Part shown: piece by piece, positions 8,542 to 16,737 of the stretch
How positions within the stretch are numbered: the stretch's first letter is position 1
Layout: every line of letters begins with the position of its first letter
Source of the DNA: Treponema sp.
GTDB taxonomy: Bacteria > Spirochaetota > Spirochaetia > Treponematales > Treponemataceae
Direction of reading: 5' to 3'
Assembly: GCA_024682655.1 (NCBI GenBank)
Contig: JAIKYZ010000008.1
Span: 51,275-115,274 of the forward strand
DNA: 64,000 bases
Made by a program: the position numbers and the translations under genes
Notes under the pieces: generated by a model
Seen by the model: only the letters and a program-made list of their open reading frames with translations
Databases searched by the model: none
Told to the model about the DNA's origin: nothing

Positions 8542-9493
8542 TTGAAGCTCCTTTTGAAAGTTTTACTGCCTTTCCATATTTTTTAGGTCTCATTAAATGG
8601 CTTTTAAAATTTCCCTTTCCCTTAGCATTAGCTACGATAAGACATACAATAATTAAAAGTCCGGTAATTAATTTAAGGTCATTTGCAGTCAGGTTGATAT
8701 AATGGCCATAACGACGGGCAATAAACATAAGGGCTCTGTAAATAATAGAACCAATCAAAACTCTTAAAGTTTGCAAGCCGATTTTATTAGATTTAATAAT
8801 AAATTCACCCAGCATAAGAGAAGCAAGTCCACTCACAATTACACCCGTTCCGCTACCAACATCAGCAAAACCGTTGTACATTGAAGCAAAAGCACCGGAA
8901 AGAGCCGCAAGACCATCGCCAACACATACTCCAATACCTCTTACAATCTGTGGATTTACACCCTGAGAAATGACCATCTGTTCATTTGCCCCAAGAGCAC
9001 CCATTGTAAGTCCTAAATCTGTATGAAAGAAAAGGTCCAGAAGATATTTAAATACTATGATAAAAATTAAGAGGAAAATTAAGATTCCTATCTCATCTGG
9101 AGCATCAGGGAGTAATCGATTTGTTACCTCAGTAATTTTTGAAAAAGTAGTTTTATATTTGATAAAAGAAATATTTGCTCTGTTAGACATAATCCTAAGA
9201 TTTATAGAATAGAGCATAGTCATCATCAAAATGCCGGCAAGAAGATCTGGAACACGAAGTTTTGTGTATAAAAGGGTTGTACAAAGACCTGCAAGACAGC
9301 CTCCAAGAAAGGCCAGAAAAATACCTACAATTGGGGGAATGCCTGCTACGATACAAGCAGCAAGAATACAAGCGCCTAAAGGGAAGGCGCCATCTACTGT
9401 CATATCACAGAAATTCAAGGTTCGATAGCTGATAAAAAGGCCTAAAACCATAATTCCGTAGATTAAGCCTTCAATCAATATTGATTCAATCAT
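8534..9493 (-). CDS. ABC transporter permease (BPD_transp_2 family)
   Basis: Membrane subunit of the same importer, 319 residues with about eight to nine hydrophobic helices. The segment SYRTLNFCDMTVDGAFPLGA near the N-terminus and the loop GALGANEQMVISQGVN are typical of this permease family. It is separated from the binding-protein gene by 125 bp containing a terminator for the upstream gene and a second promoter/operator. It can therefore be transcribed on its own with the ATPase gene. Confidence 0.9.
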   Translation of the reverse strand: MIESILIEGLIYGIMVLGLFISYRTLNFCDMTVDGAFPLGACILAACIVAGIPPIVGIFLAFLGGCLAGLCTTLLYTKLRVPDLLAGILMMTMLYSINLRIMSNRANISFIKYKTTFSKITEVTNRLLPDAPDEIGILIFLLIFIIVFKYLLDLFFHTDLGLTMGALGANEQMVISQGVNPQIVRGIGVCVGDGLAALSGAFASMYNGFADVGSGTGVIVSGLASLMLGEFIIKSNKIGLQTLRVLIGSIIYRALMFIARRYGHYINLTANDLKLITGLLIIVCLIVANAKGKGNFKSHLMRPKKYGKAVKLSKGASND

Positions 9494-9516
9494 TTTTTAA
9501 TATCCTTATGCGATAA

Positions 9517-9546
9517 TATAATGTTTCTATTATTAGAAACATTATA
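9517..9546. promoter_or_regulatory. Perfect 13-bp inverted repeat, operator 2 of the PF04392 transporter
   Basis: TATAATGTTTCTA (9517-9529), a 4 bp spacer, and TAGAAACATTATA (9534-9546). The core GTTTCTA-N4-TAGAAAC is identical to the palindrome at 10655-10672 in front of the binding-protein gene. The outer part contains TATAAT on both strands, so the site would overlap the -10 of a promoter for the permease and ATPase genes. Confidence 0.8.
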
Positions 9547-9556
9547 ACTCATAGAA

Positions 9557-9590
9557 TAAAAAAAAGGAATTCCTATGTGAGGAATTCCTT
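9557..9590 (-). terminator. Terminator between binding-protein and permease genes
   Basis: AAGGAATTCC (9564-9573) and GGAATTCCTT (9581-9590) form a perfect 10-bp stem with a 7-nt loop. On the minus strand it is followed by eight T (A-run 9557-9565 on +). It should end or thin out transcription after the binding-protein gene, favouring excess binding protein over the membrane subunits. Confidence 0.85.
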
Positions 9591-9618
9591 TAACAAAATA
9601 ATCTATAGGAGGACTAAA

Positions 9619-10623
9619 TTATTTTTCTGTCATTACACCGTTTTCGATGATAAAACTTGCCTGATCAAGATAGTTCTGTGGGATTGTAATTCCACAAGCT
9701 TTTGCTACATCAAGGTCAAACAATAAATCTGAATCTTCTGGTTTTGTCATAAAACGTACAGGGATTTCGCTAGGTTTTTTGCCCTGTAAGATTTCTACTA
9801 CCATTTCGCCAGTTGCATATCCAGCCTTGTAGTAATTAAATCCAGAAGCCATGAAACAACCACCGTTTTTAGCACCTGTTACATCGCCAGAGAAAATAGG
9901 CTTTTTAGCTTCGTTGAAAACTGCAACTAAACTTGGAAGGGCAGAGAATACTGTGTTATCTGTTGTAAGATAAATACCATCAACTCTAGAAACGATAGCT
10001 TCGGCAGCCTGTTTAACTTCTGAAGAATTAGAAATTGCCTGAACAACTAATTCAAGTCCTGCTTCTTTACAACCAGCTTCTACAAGATTCAAAGCAGAGA
10101 TTGAGTTATCTTCACTTGCTGTGTAGATATAACCAAGAGTTTTAATTCCAGTGATTTCTTTGAAAAGTTTAATGTGTTCTTTTGAAGGAAGTTCATCAGA
10201 CATACCTGTAATATTTCCTTCTCCGTGTTCCAAAGTAGTTACAAGACCAGCTCCAAGAGGATCTGTTACTGTTCCAAATACGATTGGAGTTTCTTTCATT
10301 GTATTTGCAAGAGCGATTGCTACAGGAGTTGCAATTCCTACTGCTACATCAACTTTTTCGTCTTTGAACTGAGTTGCAATCTGTTTTGCTGTGTTGATAT
10401 CACCATTTGCATTCTGTAAATCAAAAGTAGCTTCGTAACCTGCTGCTTTAACTGCATCAATTACACCCTGTTCAACAGAATCAAGGGCAACGTGCTGGAC
10501 GATTTTTGCAATACCAATTTTTACTTTTTTTGCAGAATCTCCAGAGCTTTTTGTTTCTGCTTTTTTAGAGCAGCCTGTCAATAAAAGTGCAGCTGTAAAA
10601 ACTGCAAACATTTGTTTTTTCAT
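9619..10623 (-). CDS. ABC transporter substrate-binding lipoprotein (PF04392 family)
   Basis: Solute receptor of the importer, about 334 residues, anchored by a lipoprotein signal ending LLTGC. It has two Rossmann-like lobes; VAVGIATPVAIALANTMKETPIVFG-type and VTDPLGAGLV segments are characteristic of PF04392 proteins (the tryptophan/tyrosine-like group). An upstream in-frame ATG at 10641 exists, but the AGGAG ribosome site lies downstream of it, 8 nt before the ATG at 10623, so the shorter start is chosen. A strong promoter with an operator lies directly upstream. The substrate is unknown; aromatic amino acids are one possibility from related systems. Confidence 0.88.
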   Translation of the reverse strand: MKKQMFAVFTAALLLTGCSKKAETKSSGDSAKKVKIGIAKIVQHVALDSVEQGVIDAVKAAGYEATFDLQNANGDINTAKQIATQFKDEKVDVAVGIATPVAIALANTMKETPIVFGTVTDPLGAGLVTTLEHGEGNITGMSDELPSKEHIKLFKEITGIKTLGYIYTASEDNSISALNLVEAGCKEAGLELVVQAISNSSEVKQAAEAIVSRVDGIYLTTDNTVFSALPSLVAVFNEAKKPIFSGDVTGAKNGGCFMASGFNYYKAGYATGEMVVEILQGKKPSEIPVRFMTKPEDSDLLFDLDVAKACGITIPQNYLDQASFIIENGVMTEK

Positions 10624-10654
10624 TTTGATATCTCCTATCATCTAAATAATCTAA

Positions 10655-10672
10655 GTTTCTATTTATAGAAAC
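10655..10672. promoter_or_regulatory. Palindromic operator 1 of the PF04392 transporter
   Basis: GTTTCTATTTATAGAAAC, perfect 7-bp arms with a 4-bp spacer, same core as the site at 9517-9546. It abuts the -10 element of the minus-strand promoter and covers the expected transcription start. A further half site ATAGAAACAT at 10701-10710 overlaps the -35 element. This layout fits a repressor. Confidence 0.8.
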
Positions 10673-10701
10673 ATAATAGCTCTTTGGTTTGTTACTGTCA
10701 A
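10673..10701 (-). promoter_or_regulatory. Sigma-70 promoter for the PF04392 transporter operon
   Basis: On the minus strand: TTGACA (10701-10696), a 17-nt spacer, TATTAT (10678-10673). A near-consensus promoter sandwiched between the palindrome and the extra operator half site. Confidence 0.82.
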
Positions 10702-10769
10702 TAGAAACATGAGATATTTTTGAAAAATTTTATAAAAATTGAGTTATACTTTACAAAAGAGTAGATTTG

Positions 10770-11420
10770 ATGAGATTTAAGAGCATAATATTCAGTTTTT
10801 TTATAGTGAGTTTTTCAATTTTTCCACTGTTTTCGCAAAATCAGGGTGAAAATACAGATGAAAGGGGAATGGCAGAGGGAAATCTAAGGCAAAATAGCTG
10901 GTCACTTGTTATATACCGACCGGTAGGTAACGGCGACATAAACCAAGTCCGCTGCTGGCTCAAAATCCAAAATCAAGAAGGAGTGGATGTTACTTATGAT
11001 GTTGCAAAGGCCTCCTACGAATGGGTCAATGGAGACAGGGTAAAATCCTATAATTCCAGACCTCCTTTTAGCAGTGTTTTTAATCCAAATATTACAAGTC
11101 CTCTTTATAAATATGAAAAATCCTATTACCTTTCCGGAGGCATGGCTATGCATTTAATTTTAAAATCCGGAAAATATAAAATCTCATTTTATACCCCTGT
11201 TGAAAAAACTAATTTATTTGAAACTGAAAATCCCGGAGACTGGATTTCAAACACCTTTGAATATGACACTCAAAATCCCGCAAAAGTAATTTTTCTCTGT
11301 CCAACTGCTAATGAAAATGGCTTTTACAATGGGGGCTGGTGGCTTGATTATAAAGCACCAAAATTTTTCAGATTTACAATTCCTTTGATGCAATTACAAA
11401 AAGCAGAAATAAATGAATAA
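10770..11420 (+). CDS. Exported protein of unknown function
   Basis: No family is recognised. The protein (217 residues) has a signal peptide ending near PLFSQN, then an aromatic-rich, probably all-beta domain with RQNSWSLVIYRPVG, YDVAKASYEWVNG and ISFYTPVEKT-like strands, and NGGWWLDYKAPKFFRF near the end. The ATG at 10770 is preferred over the TTG one codon upstream. It stands alone between the divergent PF04392 transporter and the ZIP gene and probably acts in the periplasm or at the cell surface. Confidence 0.65.
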   Translation: MRFKSIIFSFFIVSFSIFPLFSQNQGENTDERGMAEGNLRQNSWSLVIYRPVGNGDINQVRCWLKIQNQEGVDVTYDVAKASYEWVNGDRVKSYNSRPPFSSVFNPNITSPLYKYEKSYYLSGGMAMHLILKSGKYKISFYTPVEKTNLFETENPGDWISNTFEYDTQNPAKVIFLCPTANENGFYNGGWWLDYKAPKFFRFTIPLMQLQKAEINE

Positions 11421-11481
11421 AAACTTGTTAGTATAATCTAATCAATTGAAGTCATTTTTTGCCGATGATAATATTAGAAAT

Positions 11482-12273
11482 ATGATAAGTGTAATTGCAA
11501 AGGGGTTATTAATCCCATTTTTAGGAACATCATTAGGTTCTCTTTGTGTTCTTTTTATGAAAAAAGATTTGAATGTCCGCATTCAAAGAGCTCTTACAGG
11601 ATTTGCTGCGGGAGTTATGATGGCTGCTTCTGTATGGAGCCTTTTAATACCTTCCATAGAAGAATCAAGTTCAATGGGAAAATTATCATTCATACCTGCG
11701 GTTGTAGGATTTTGTATTGGTATGTTATTCCTTTTACTTCTTGATAAAATCACTCCACATATGCATATGAACAATGTAGTTGAAGGTCCACAGACAAACT
11801 GGAAAAAAACTACAATGATGGTATTTGCCGTAGTTCTTCATAATATTCCTGAAGGTATGGCAGTTGGTGTAGTTTATGCAGGCTGGTATACAGGAATGCT
11901 TTCGGATACTTCTTCGGTAACTGCGGCCTCGGCCTTAGCACTTTCACTGGGAATTGCAATTCAAAACTTCCCTGAGGGAGCAATAATTTCCATGCCACTT
12001 CATGCAAATGGACTTTCTAAAGGAAAATCCTGTTTGATGGGTATACTTTCTGGAATTGTAGAACCAATTGCCGGTTTAATAACTATTTTACTTTCTGCTT
12101 TAGTTTTACCAATTCTTCCATATCTTCTGAGTTTTGCTGCAGGTGCCATGGTTTATGTAATAATCGAAGAGTTAATTCCAGAAATGTCAGAAGGTGAACA
12201 TTCAAACTGGGGCACAATTATGTTTATGCTTGGTTTTGCAATCATGATGATTCTGGATGTTGCTTTAGGTTAA
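11482..12273 (+). CDS. ZIP-family divalent metal transporter
   Basis: Imports divalent cations (Zn, Fe or Mn) across the inner membrane. About eight hydrophobic helices. The two metal-site helices are clear: VLHNIPEGMAVGV in TM4 and AIQNFPEGAIISMPL in TM5, with a third conserved EP in GIVEPIAG. A TTG at 11446 would add 12 residues, but a TATAAT box (11432-11437) sits only 8 bp before it, so the ATG at 11482 is chosen; neither start has a strong ribosome site. The gene lies upstream of the cobalamin region without sharing its riboswitch. Confidence 0.9.
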   Translation: MISVIAKGLLIPFLGTSLGSLCVLFMKKDLNVRIQRALTGFAAGVMMAASVWSLLIPSIEESSSMGKLSFIPAVVGFCIGMLFLLLLDKITPHMHMNNVVEGPQTNWKKTTMMVFAVVLHNIPEGMAVGVVYAGWYTGMLSDTSSVTAASALALSLGIAIQNFPEGAIISMPLHANGLSKGKSCLMGILSGIVEPIAGLITILLSALVLPILPYLLSFAAGAMVYVIIEELIPEMSEGEHSNWGTIMFMLGFAIMMILDVALG

Positions 12274-12296
12274 TTTCAAAAATTCTTTATTTCTTT

Positions 12297-12316
12297 ATAT
12301 ACCTAAATAGGTATAT
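12297..12316. promoter_or_regulatory. 20-bp palindrome upstream of the cobalamin operon
   Basis: ATATACCTA-AA-TAGGTATAT is a perfect inverted repeat about 90 bp before the riboswitch. There is no T-tract, so it is more like a protein binding site than a terminator for the ZIP gene. The half-sites TACCTA/TAGGTA recur at 34418-34438 in front of the sulfur operon with a wider spacer. A possible promoter follows: TTGCTA (12350-12355), 16 nt, TAAAAT (12372-12377). Confidence 0.5.
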
Positions 12317-12383
12317 TATTCAAAAATAATAAAATTTTTCCTCTCCGTATTGCTAGAAAAGCAAAAATATATAAAATTAAAAT

Positions 12384-12560
12384 CGTGTATTTCAATGGAA
12401 CTGTGTGAAAATCACAGACTGAATGCGCAACGGTAAGGTAAGGGCAGTAAAATAAACTGCAAAAGATCTGTAACAATCACTGAAGTAAAATTTGGGAAGA
12501 TTTGATCTTTTTAGTGTTGAAATTACACTATAATTCCAAGTCCGGAAACTTTGGTACACG
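12384..12560 (+). promoter_or_regulatory. Cobalamin riboswitch aptamer
   Basis: Closing arms CGTGTA (12384-12389) and TACACG (12555-12560) enclose conserved B12-box elements: GGAACTGTGTGAAAATCACAG, the GCGCAACGGTAAGG block, TCACTGAAG, and the 3' AAGTCCGGAAACTTTGG. The order and spacing match the cobalamin riboswitch consensus. It precedes a lipoprotein and a BtuB-like receptor, the expected targets. Loop nucleotides TGCGCAA (12424-12430) are exactly complementary to TTGCGCA (12645-12651) in the ribosome-site hairpin. Confidence 0.93.
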
Positions 12561-12634
12561 CTGAAAATCTAATTTTTTTCAAAAAACAAAAGCTTTAGGT
12601 TTTCATATCCTCCGTATGGATGGATAAACTTTAG

Positions 12635-12668
12635 TTTTTGAGAATTGCGCAGATTCGATTCTCGGAGA
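12635..12668 (+). promoter_or_regulatory. Ribosome-site hairpin, kissing partner of the cobalamin riboswitch
   Basis: GAGAAT (12640-12645) pairs with ATTCTC (12658-12663). The stem can extend with TTTTT (12635-12639) against GGAGA (12664-12668) through A-U and G-U pairs, covering the Shine-Dalgarno GGAG of the gene at 12675. Its loop carries TTGCGCA, the perfect complement of riboswitch loop 12424-12430. This is the classical L5-L13 arrangement for B12-dependent translational repression. Confidence 0.78.
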
Positions 12669-12674
12669 AAAATA

Positions 12675-13253
12675 ATGAAAAGAACAAAGTTCTCTCTCCT
12701 TAAGCTGAAAATTGCAGCTTTATTTGTGTGTACAAGTGTTTTTTTGACCGCTTGTAATTTTTTTTATTTTGGCGACAACTCCAGCCAAACAGAAAATAAT
12801 TCAACTGAAGAAAATAATTCTTCAGAAGAAAAGAATGATAATTCCTCTTCTAATAACAACAACTCTTCTTCAGTAGCTATTAATTCCAACATTTACGGTG
12901 AATGGAAATCTTCTTGGGGTGAAACATACTCAATTACAGAAAATGATTATGACAACTATTATAGTGGAAATCTTTCTTATTCAACTACAAATATTGTAAT
13001 TGTGCCTATAGATGATACAAAAGGATTTATCTACGGCCAGTTTGATGATGAAGATCACCTTGGTTATGGAGCTACTATCAATCAGTGGTATGCTCTATAT
13101 TATGATAATCTTACAAGTTCTTCTGTTTCTTTTTATCAGCCATACAAGGCCGGTGGTAAAGCAGGTTGTGATACTTTAGCAGAAGCAAAGACAGAATACA
13201 CAATTGATAATGGTTATTTTAATTTCGAATCTCCTTCTGAATGTACAAAATAA
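12675..13253 (+). CDS. Lipoprotein under cobalamin riboswitch control, function unknown
   Basis: 192 residues: lipoprotein signal ending FLTAC, then an Asn/Ser/Glu-rich flexible linker (about residues 32-70), then a compact domain beginning YGEWKSSWGETYSIT. The linker would hold the domain away from the membrane. The start at 12675 follows GGAG at 12664; the reading frame extends 30 bp upstream into the regulatory hairpin without a plausible start. Co-regulation with the BtuB-like receptor 9 bp downstream suggests a role in cobalamin capture at the cell envelope, but no homologous family is recognised. Confidence 0.8.
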   Translation: MKRTKFSLLKLKIAALFVCTSVFLTACNFFYFGDNSSQTENNSTEENNSSEEKNDNSSSNNNNSSSVAINSNIYGEWKSSWGETYSITENDYDNYYSGNLSYSTTNIVIVPIDDTKGFIYGQFDDEDHLGYGATINQWYALYYDNLTSSSVSFYQPYKAGGKAGCDTLAEAKTEYTIDNGYFNFESPSECTK

Positions 13254-13262
13254 TTTTTTTTA

Positions 13263-15218
13263 ATGAAAGAAATTAAAGAATTAAAAAAAGTAATTGCTTT
13301 TATGGGGCTGACCGGCATTTTTTTTACATCCGCCAGTCCCCTTAAAGCTCAGGAAATTACTTCTGACCCAGATATCCAGCTTCCTCAAATTACCACATAT
13401 CTCAATAATGAAAATCCTGTAAGTGAAGAAAGGCAGGTTTTTACATCAGAAGATATTGAAGAAAAAAATCTTACGGATTTACCATCTCTTCTGACAACTG
13501 CGGGTATTCAACTTTTATCCTATGGGCCTTACGGTCTTGAACAAAAGGCAAGTATCCGAGGTTTTACAGACGAAACTGTAAGAATTGTAATTGATGGAAT
13601 TTGTGTAAATAATTCCCAGTACGGGACTTTTGATCTTTCTACAATAAATCTAGAAGAAATAGAAAAAATAGAAATCCTTCGCGGCGGCTTTACAGAGTCG
13701 GTTTGTGATGAAGATGCCGTTGGCGGGGCAATTTATATAACCACAAAAAAACAGGAATTTGGAAATCATTTTTATTCTGATTCTTCTGTTAAAACTTATT
13801 TTAATTCAAATAAAATCCTCGATAGCTTTAATCAAAGTCTTGGCTATTCTGGAAACTTTAATAATAATTTTATCAAGTTAAACGGGCAGGGGACTTTTGC
13901 AAATAATAGTTACCCCTATATAAATTACAATAAAAAATTAGTTCAAAGAGAAAATGCAGAAGTTTTAGACGGTAATACTTCTGCAAATTTCCTGCATTAT
14001 TTTAAAGATGGTTCTTCTCTAAGCCTAAATGATTTATTTTACGCAGGAGATAAAAACACTCCAGGTTCAGCCTCAACAAAAAAATATGGAAATCAAAAAG
14101 ATTTAGACAATATTCTTTCTATGCAGCTTGTAAATCCAGATCTTGCTTCTGGAAAAATGAAAATAGAAAATAATCTTTCCTGGATTTCAAATACCCGTTT
14201 TTACAAGGATTCTTCCAGCGATTCTAAGCATTATATCAACTCGGTTCGCTACAATTTTACTGATAATGTAGACTATTGTAGACAATTTAAGCAGAATTTT
14301 GGACTTTCTTTTGATTATACCCACTTAGATTCAACAGATGACGGAATTCATAACCAGTTTAGCGGGGCATTAAAAATCACTTCTAAAGTATTTTTACCAA
14401 TTAATAAAGATAATCAGGAAAATTCCAGTCTTTTTGGGGCTTCTATTCCTCTTGCAATCAAATTTTGTGGACAGAATTTTGCTTTTACACCAAAAATTGG
14501 CATTAGCGGACAGTTCCCCCTCATTGATTTATCTTTAAGGGGCTATAAATTAACACAATTTCCTACAATGGACGATTTGTATTGGAATGACGGCACCTAC
14601 AAGGGAAATCCTGACTTAAGGCCAGAAGATGGTTGGGGTGGAGAGATTTCTTTATCAACTAAGACAAAAGTTTTACCTTTTACACTCTGCATATTTTCAA
14701 ATTACTATAAAAATAAGATTCAATGGGCCGGCACAAGTCCTCAGAATATTTCTTCTGCCTTTTACCTGGGCTGCGATTTTACCATCAGCCAGAATCTTTT
14801 GGGCGACAGAATTCAACTCCAGTCTTACACAGAATATTTGTATAACCGCCTCTTGAATAGGGACAACCAGTATACTTACGGAAAAAGAATAATGTGGACC
14901 CCAGATTTTGTTTCATCTTTTTCGGCAAATTTCTATTTCCCTAAAATTGGCAAAAATGAATTGTGGTCTTCTAATTTACTCCTGGAAGCAAATTACGTTG
15001 GAAAAAGATATATTACAAATATGAATACAACTTATCTAAGTCCATATCTTTTGATAAATATCTCTGGAAATTTGCAAAAAAAGGGCAAAAAAAATCAAAA
15101 TTTGCTCTTAATTCCATATTTTAGACTGGATAATCTATTAAATTGGAGTTATTGCGCAATTCCTGATTATCCAATGCCAGGAATGAGTCTTTCTTTAGGA
15201 TTTAAAATCAAATCTTAA
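13263..15218 (+). CDS. TonB-dependent outer-membrane receptor, BtuB-like
   Basis: Predicted cobalamin uptake receptor, 651 residues (E. coli BtuB about 614). A signal peptide ends near PLKAQE. The plug domain (about 40-165) includes FTSEDIEEKNLTDLPSLL, the QKASIRGF box, VRIVIDGI and IEILRGG, ending GGAIYITTKK. The rest reads as amphipathic beta strands separated by Asn/Lys-rich loops, with PTMDDLYW, NPDLRPEDGWG and a closing MSLSLGFKI strand. It follows the riboswitch-controlled lipoprotein by 9 bp. The cobalamin assignment rests mainly on the riboswitch; no BtuFCD genes are in the window. Confidence 0.9.
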   Translation: MKEIKELKKVIAFMGLTGIFFTSASPLKAQEITSDPDIQLPQITTYLNNENPVSEERQVFTSEDIEEKNLTDLPSLLTTAGIQLLSYGPYGLEQKASIRGFTDETVRIVIDGICVNNSQYGTFDLSTINLEEIEKIEILRGGFTESVCDEDAVGGAIYITTKKQEFGNHFYSDSSVKTYFNSNKILDSFNQSLGYSGNFNNNFIKLNGQGTFANNSYPYINYNKKLVQRENAEVLDGNTSANFLHYFKDGSSLSLNDLFYAGDKNTPGSASTKKYGNQKDLDNILSMQLVNPDLASGKMKIENNLSWISNTRFYKDSSSDSKHYINSVRYNFTDNVDYCRQFKQNFGLSFDYTHLDSTDDGIHNQFSGALKITSKVFLPINKDNQENSSLFGASIPLAIKFCGQNFAFTPKIGISGQFPLIDLSLRGYKLTQFPTMDDLYWNDGTYKGNPDLRPEDGWGGEISLSTKTKVLPFTLCIFSNYYKNKIQWAGTSPQNISSAFYLGCDFTISQNLLGDRIQLQSYTEYLYNRLLNRDNQYTYGKRIMWTPDFVSSFSANFYFPKIGKNELWSSNLLLEANYVGKRYITNMNTTYLSPYLLINISGNLQKKGKKNQNLLLIPYFRLDNLLNWSYCAIPDYPMPGMSLSLGFKIKS

Positions 15219-15310
15219 ATTTTATTTTTTTTTGAATTCTTAATGTCTTTTTTGATTATGGTGATAAAATATAAAGTAGAGTAATTTCTTATTATAAAAC
15301 GAGGTCCTTC

Positions 15311-16720
15311 ATGTTGGATTTTTTCAATAAAAATCAGGTTTATATGGAATTATGTTTAATGGCAGTATGTCTTCTAATTTTCTGCCTTACACTAATTACA
15401 GGAAACCTTTCTAAAAAAAGAAGATTTGCAATTTTGCTTTTGGAGATTTCGTCCTTTTTATGGATAACAGGAACCTTTTTTTATAATGTATATAAATCTA
15501 ATATTACAGATTATGGCTGGTATCTTGTTAGGCTGGGTAAATTTCTAGATTACTTTTTTAGTAATTTTATTGTTTTTGCTTTTGGCCTTTATCTTAAAGA
15601 TTTTCTTTATAACGAAGGTAAAGTAGAAAAAATGCCAGTAAGATTGTTGATTTCTGATATCATTGTTTTTATCAGTTTAATTACAATCATTATTTCTCTC
15701 TTTACAGGCTTTTATTATTATTTTGATCAAAACAGCCTTTATCAAAGAGGGCCTGGCAGATTGTTTTTTTATATACTTTCTTCACTTCCATTATTATTAC
15801 AATTTACCTGCGTAGTTAAATCATTCAAAAAATTCAGTCTTAGAATCAGTATTCCTATGACACTCTTTATTATTCTTCCGTTATTTGCAACTGTCTTACA
15901 ATTTTTTTACAAGGGCTTGTATATTTCTTCCATGTCTACAGTAGGAATGTCCGTTGTTTTATACATTTTTACAATCCAGGAAATGAATCATGCGGTAGAA
16001 AAAGCTCACAGAATGGAAGTAGAAATGCTGGAACGTTACAAAAAAGAACTTGAAGAGACAGTAGATTTAAGGACTCAGGAACTAAGAATTGCAAACGAAA
16101 AAGCAAACAATCTTCTGTTGAATATACTTCCAGAATCCGTTGCTAAAGAACTTACAGAAAATCCTGAAAAAACAATCTCAAAAAAATATCCAAACGCCAC
16201 TGTTTTATTTACAGATATTGTTGGCTTTACAAAATTAAGCTCTACAATGACTGCAGAAGAAACTGTAACTATGCTCAACACCATGTTCTCTTTATTTGAC
16301 GAAAGATGCGAAAAAGAAGGCATAGAAAAAATCAAAACAATTGGAGATGCCTATATGGCCGTTTGCGGATTAAGCGAAAGTAGTCAAAACGACGGAGCTC
16401 TTAAAATGATATCCTTTGCAAAAGGTCTTATAAAAGATGTTGAATATTTTAACTCTACCTACAATATGAATATATCAATCAGAATAGGAATTAATTCAGG
16501 TAACCTCGTTGCTGGAGTTATTGGAAAAAAGAAGTTCATCTATGATATCTGGGGAGATACTGTAAATGTTGCAAGCCGCATGGAAAGTACAGGAAGCCCA
16601 ATGAAGATTCATGTTTCCCAGAATGTTTATGAACAGACAAAAGATAAGATTTCTTATTCAAACCCAATAGAAAGTGAAGTAAAGGGTAAGGGCATGATGA
16701 AATCTTACCTCTGTGAATAA
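15311..16720 (+). CDS. Membrane-bound class III adenylate cyclase
   Basis: Predicted to make cAMP from ATP. The N-terminal ~240 residues hold seven hydrophobic helices; a coiled coil follows, then LLLNILPESVAKEL and a class III catalytic domain (about 300-469). Visible active-site residues: metal Asp in LFTDIVGFT and in TIGDAYMA, adenine-selecting Lys in EKIKTIGD and Asp in YDIWGDTVN, and transition-state Asn/Arg in VNVASRME. This is the complete set for an adenylate cyclase. It is a shorter paralogue of the cyclase at 52338-54467, which has an added extracytoplasmic domain. Confidence 0.93.
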   Translation: MLDFFNKNQVYMELCLMAVCLLIFCLTLITGNLSKKRRFAILLLEISSFLWITGTFFYNVYKSNITDYGWYLVRLGKFLDYFFSNFIVFAFGLYLKDFLYNEGKVEKMPVRLLISDIIVFISLITIIISLFTGFYYYFDQNSLYQRGPGRLFFYILSSLPLLLQFTCVVKSFKKFSLRISIPMTLFIILPLFATVLQFFYKGLYISSMSTVGMSVVLYIFTIQEMNHAVEKAHRMEVEMLERYKKELEETVDLRTQELRIANEKANNLLLNILPESVAKELTENPEKTISKKYPNATVLFTDIVGFTKLSSTMTAEETVTMLNTMFSLFDERCEKEGIEKIKTIGDAYMAVCGLSESSQNDGALKMISFAKGLIKDVEYFNSTYNMNISIRIGINSGNLVAGVIGKKKFIYDIWGDTVNVASRMESTGSPMKIHVSQNVYEQTKDKISYSNPIESEVKGKGMMKSYLCE

Positions 16721-16737
16721 CTTAACCCCTGGTTAAA

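Noticed and set aside
16721..16737. Terminator between the cyclase and MATE genes
   Set aside because: TTAACC-N3-GGTTAA is a short dyad with a 3-nt loop and no T-tract; too weak to call.
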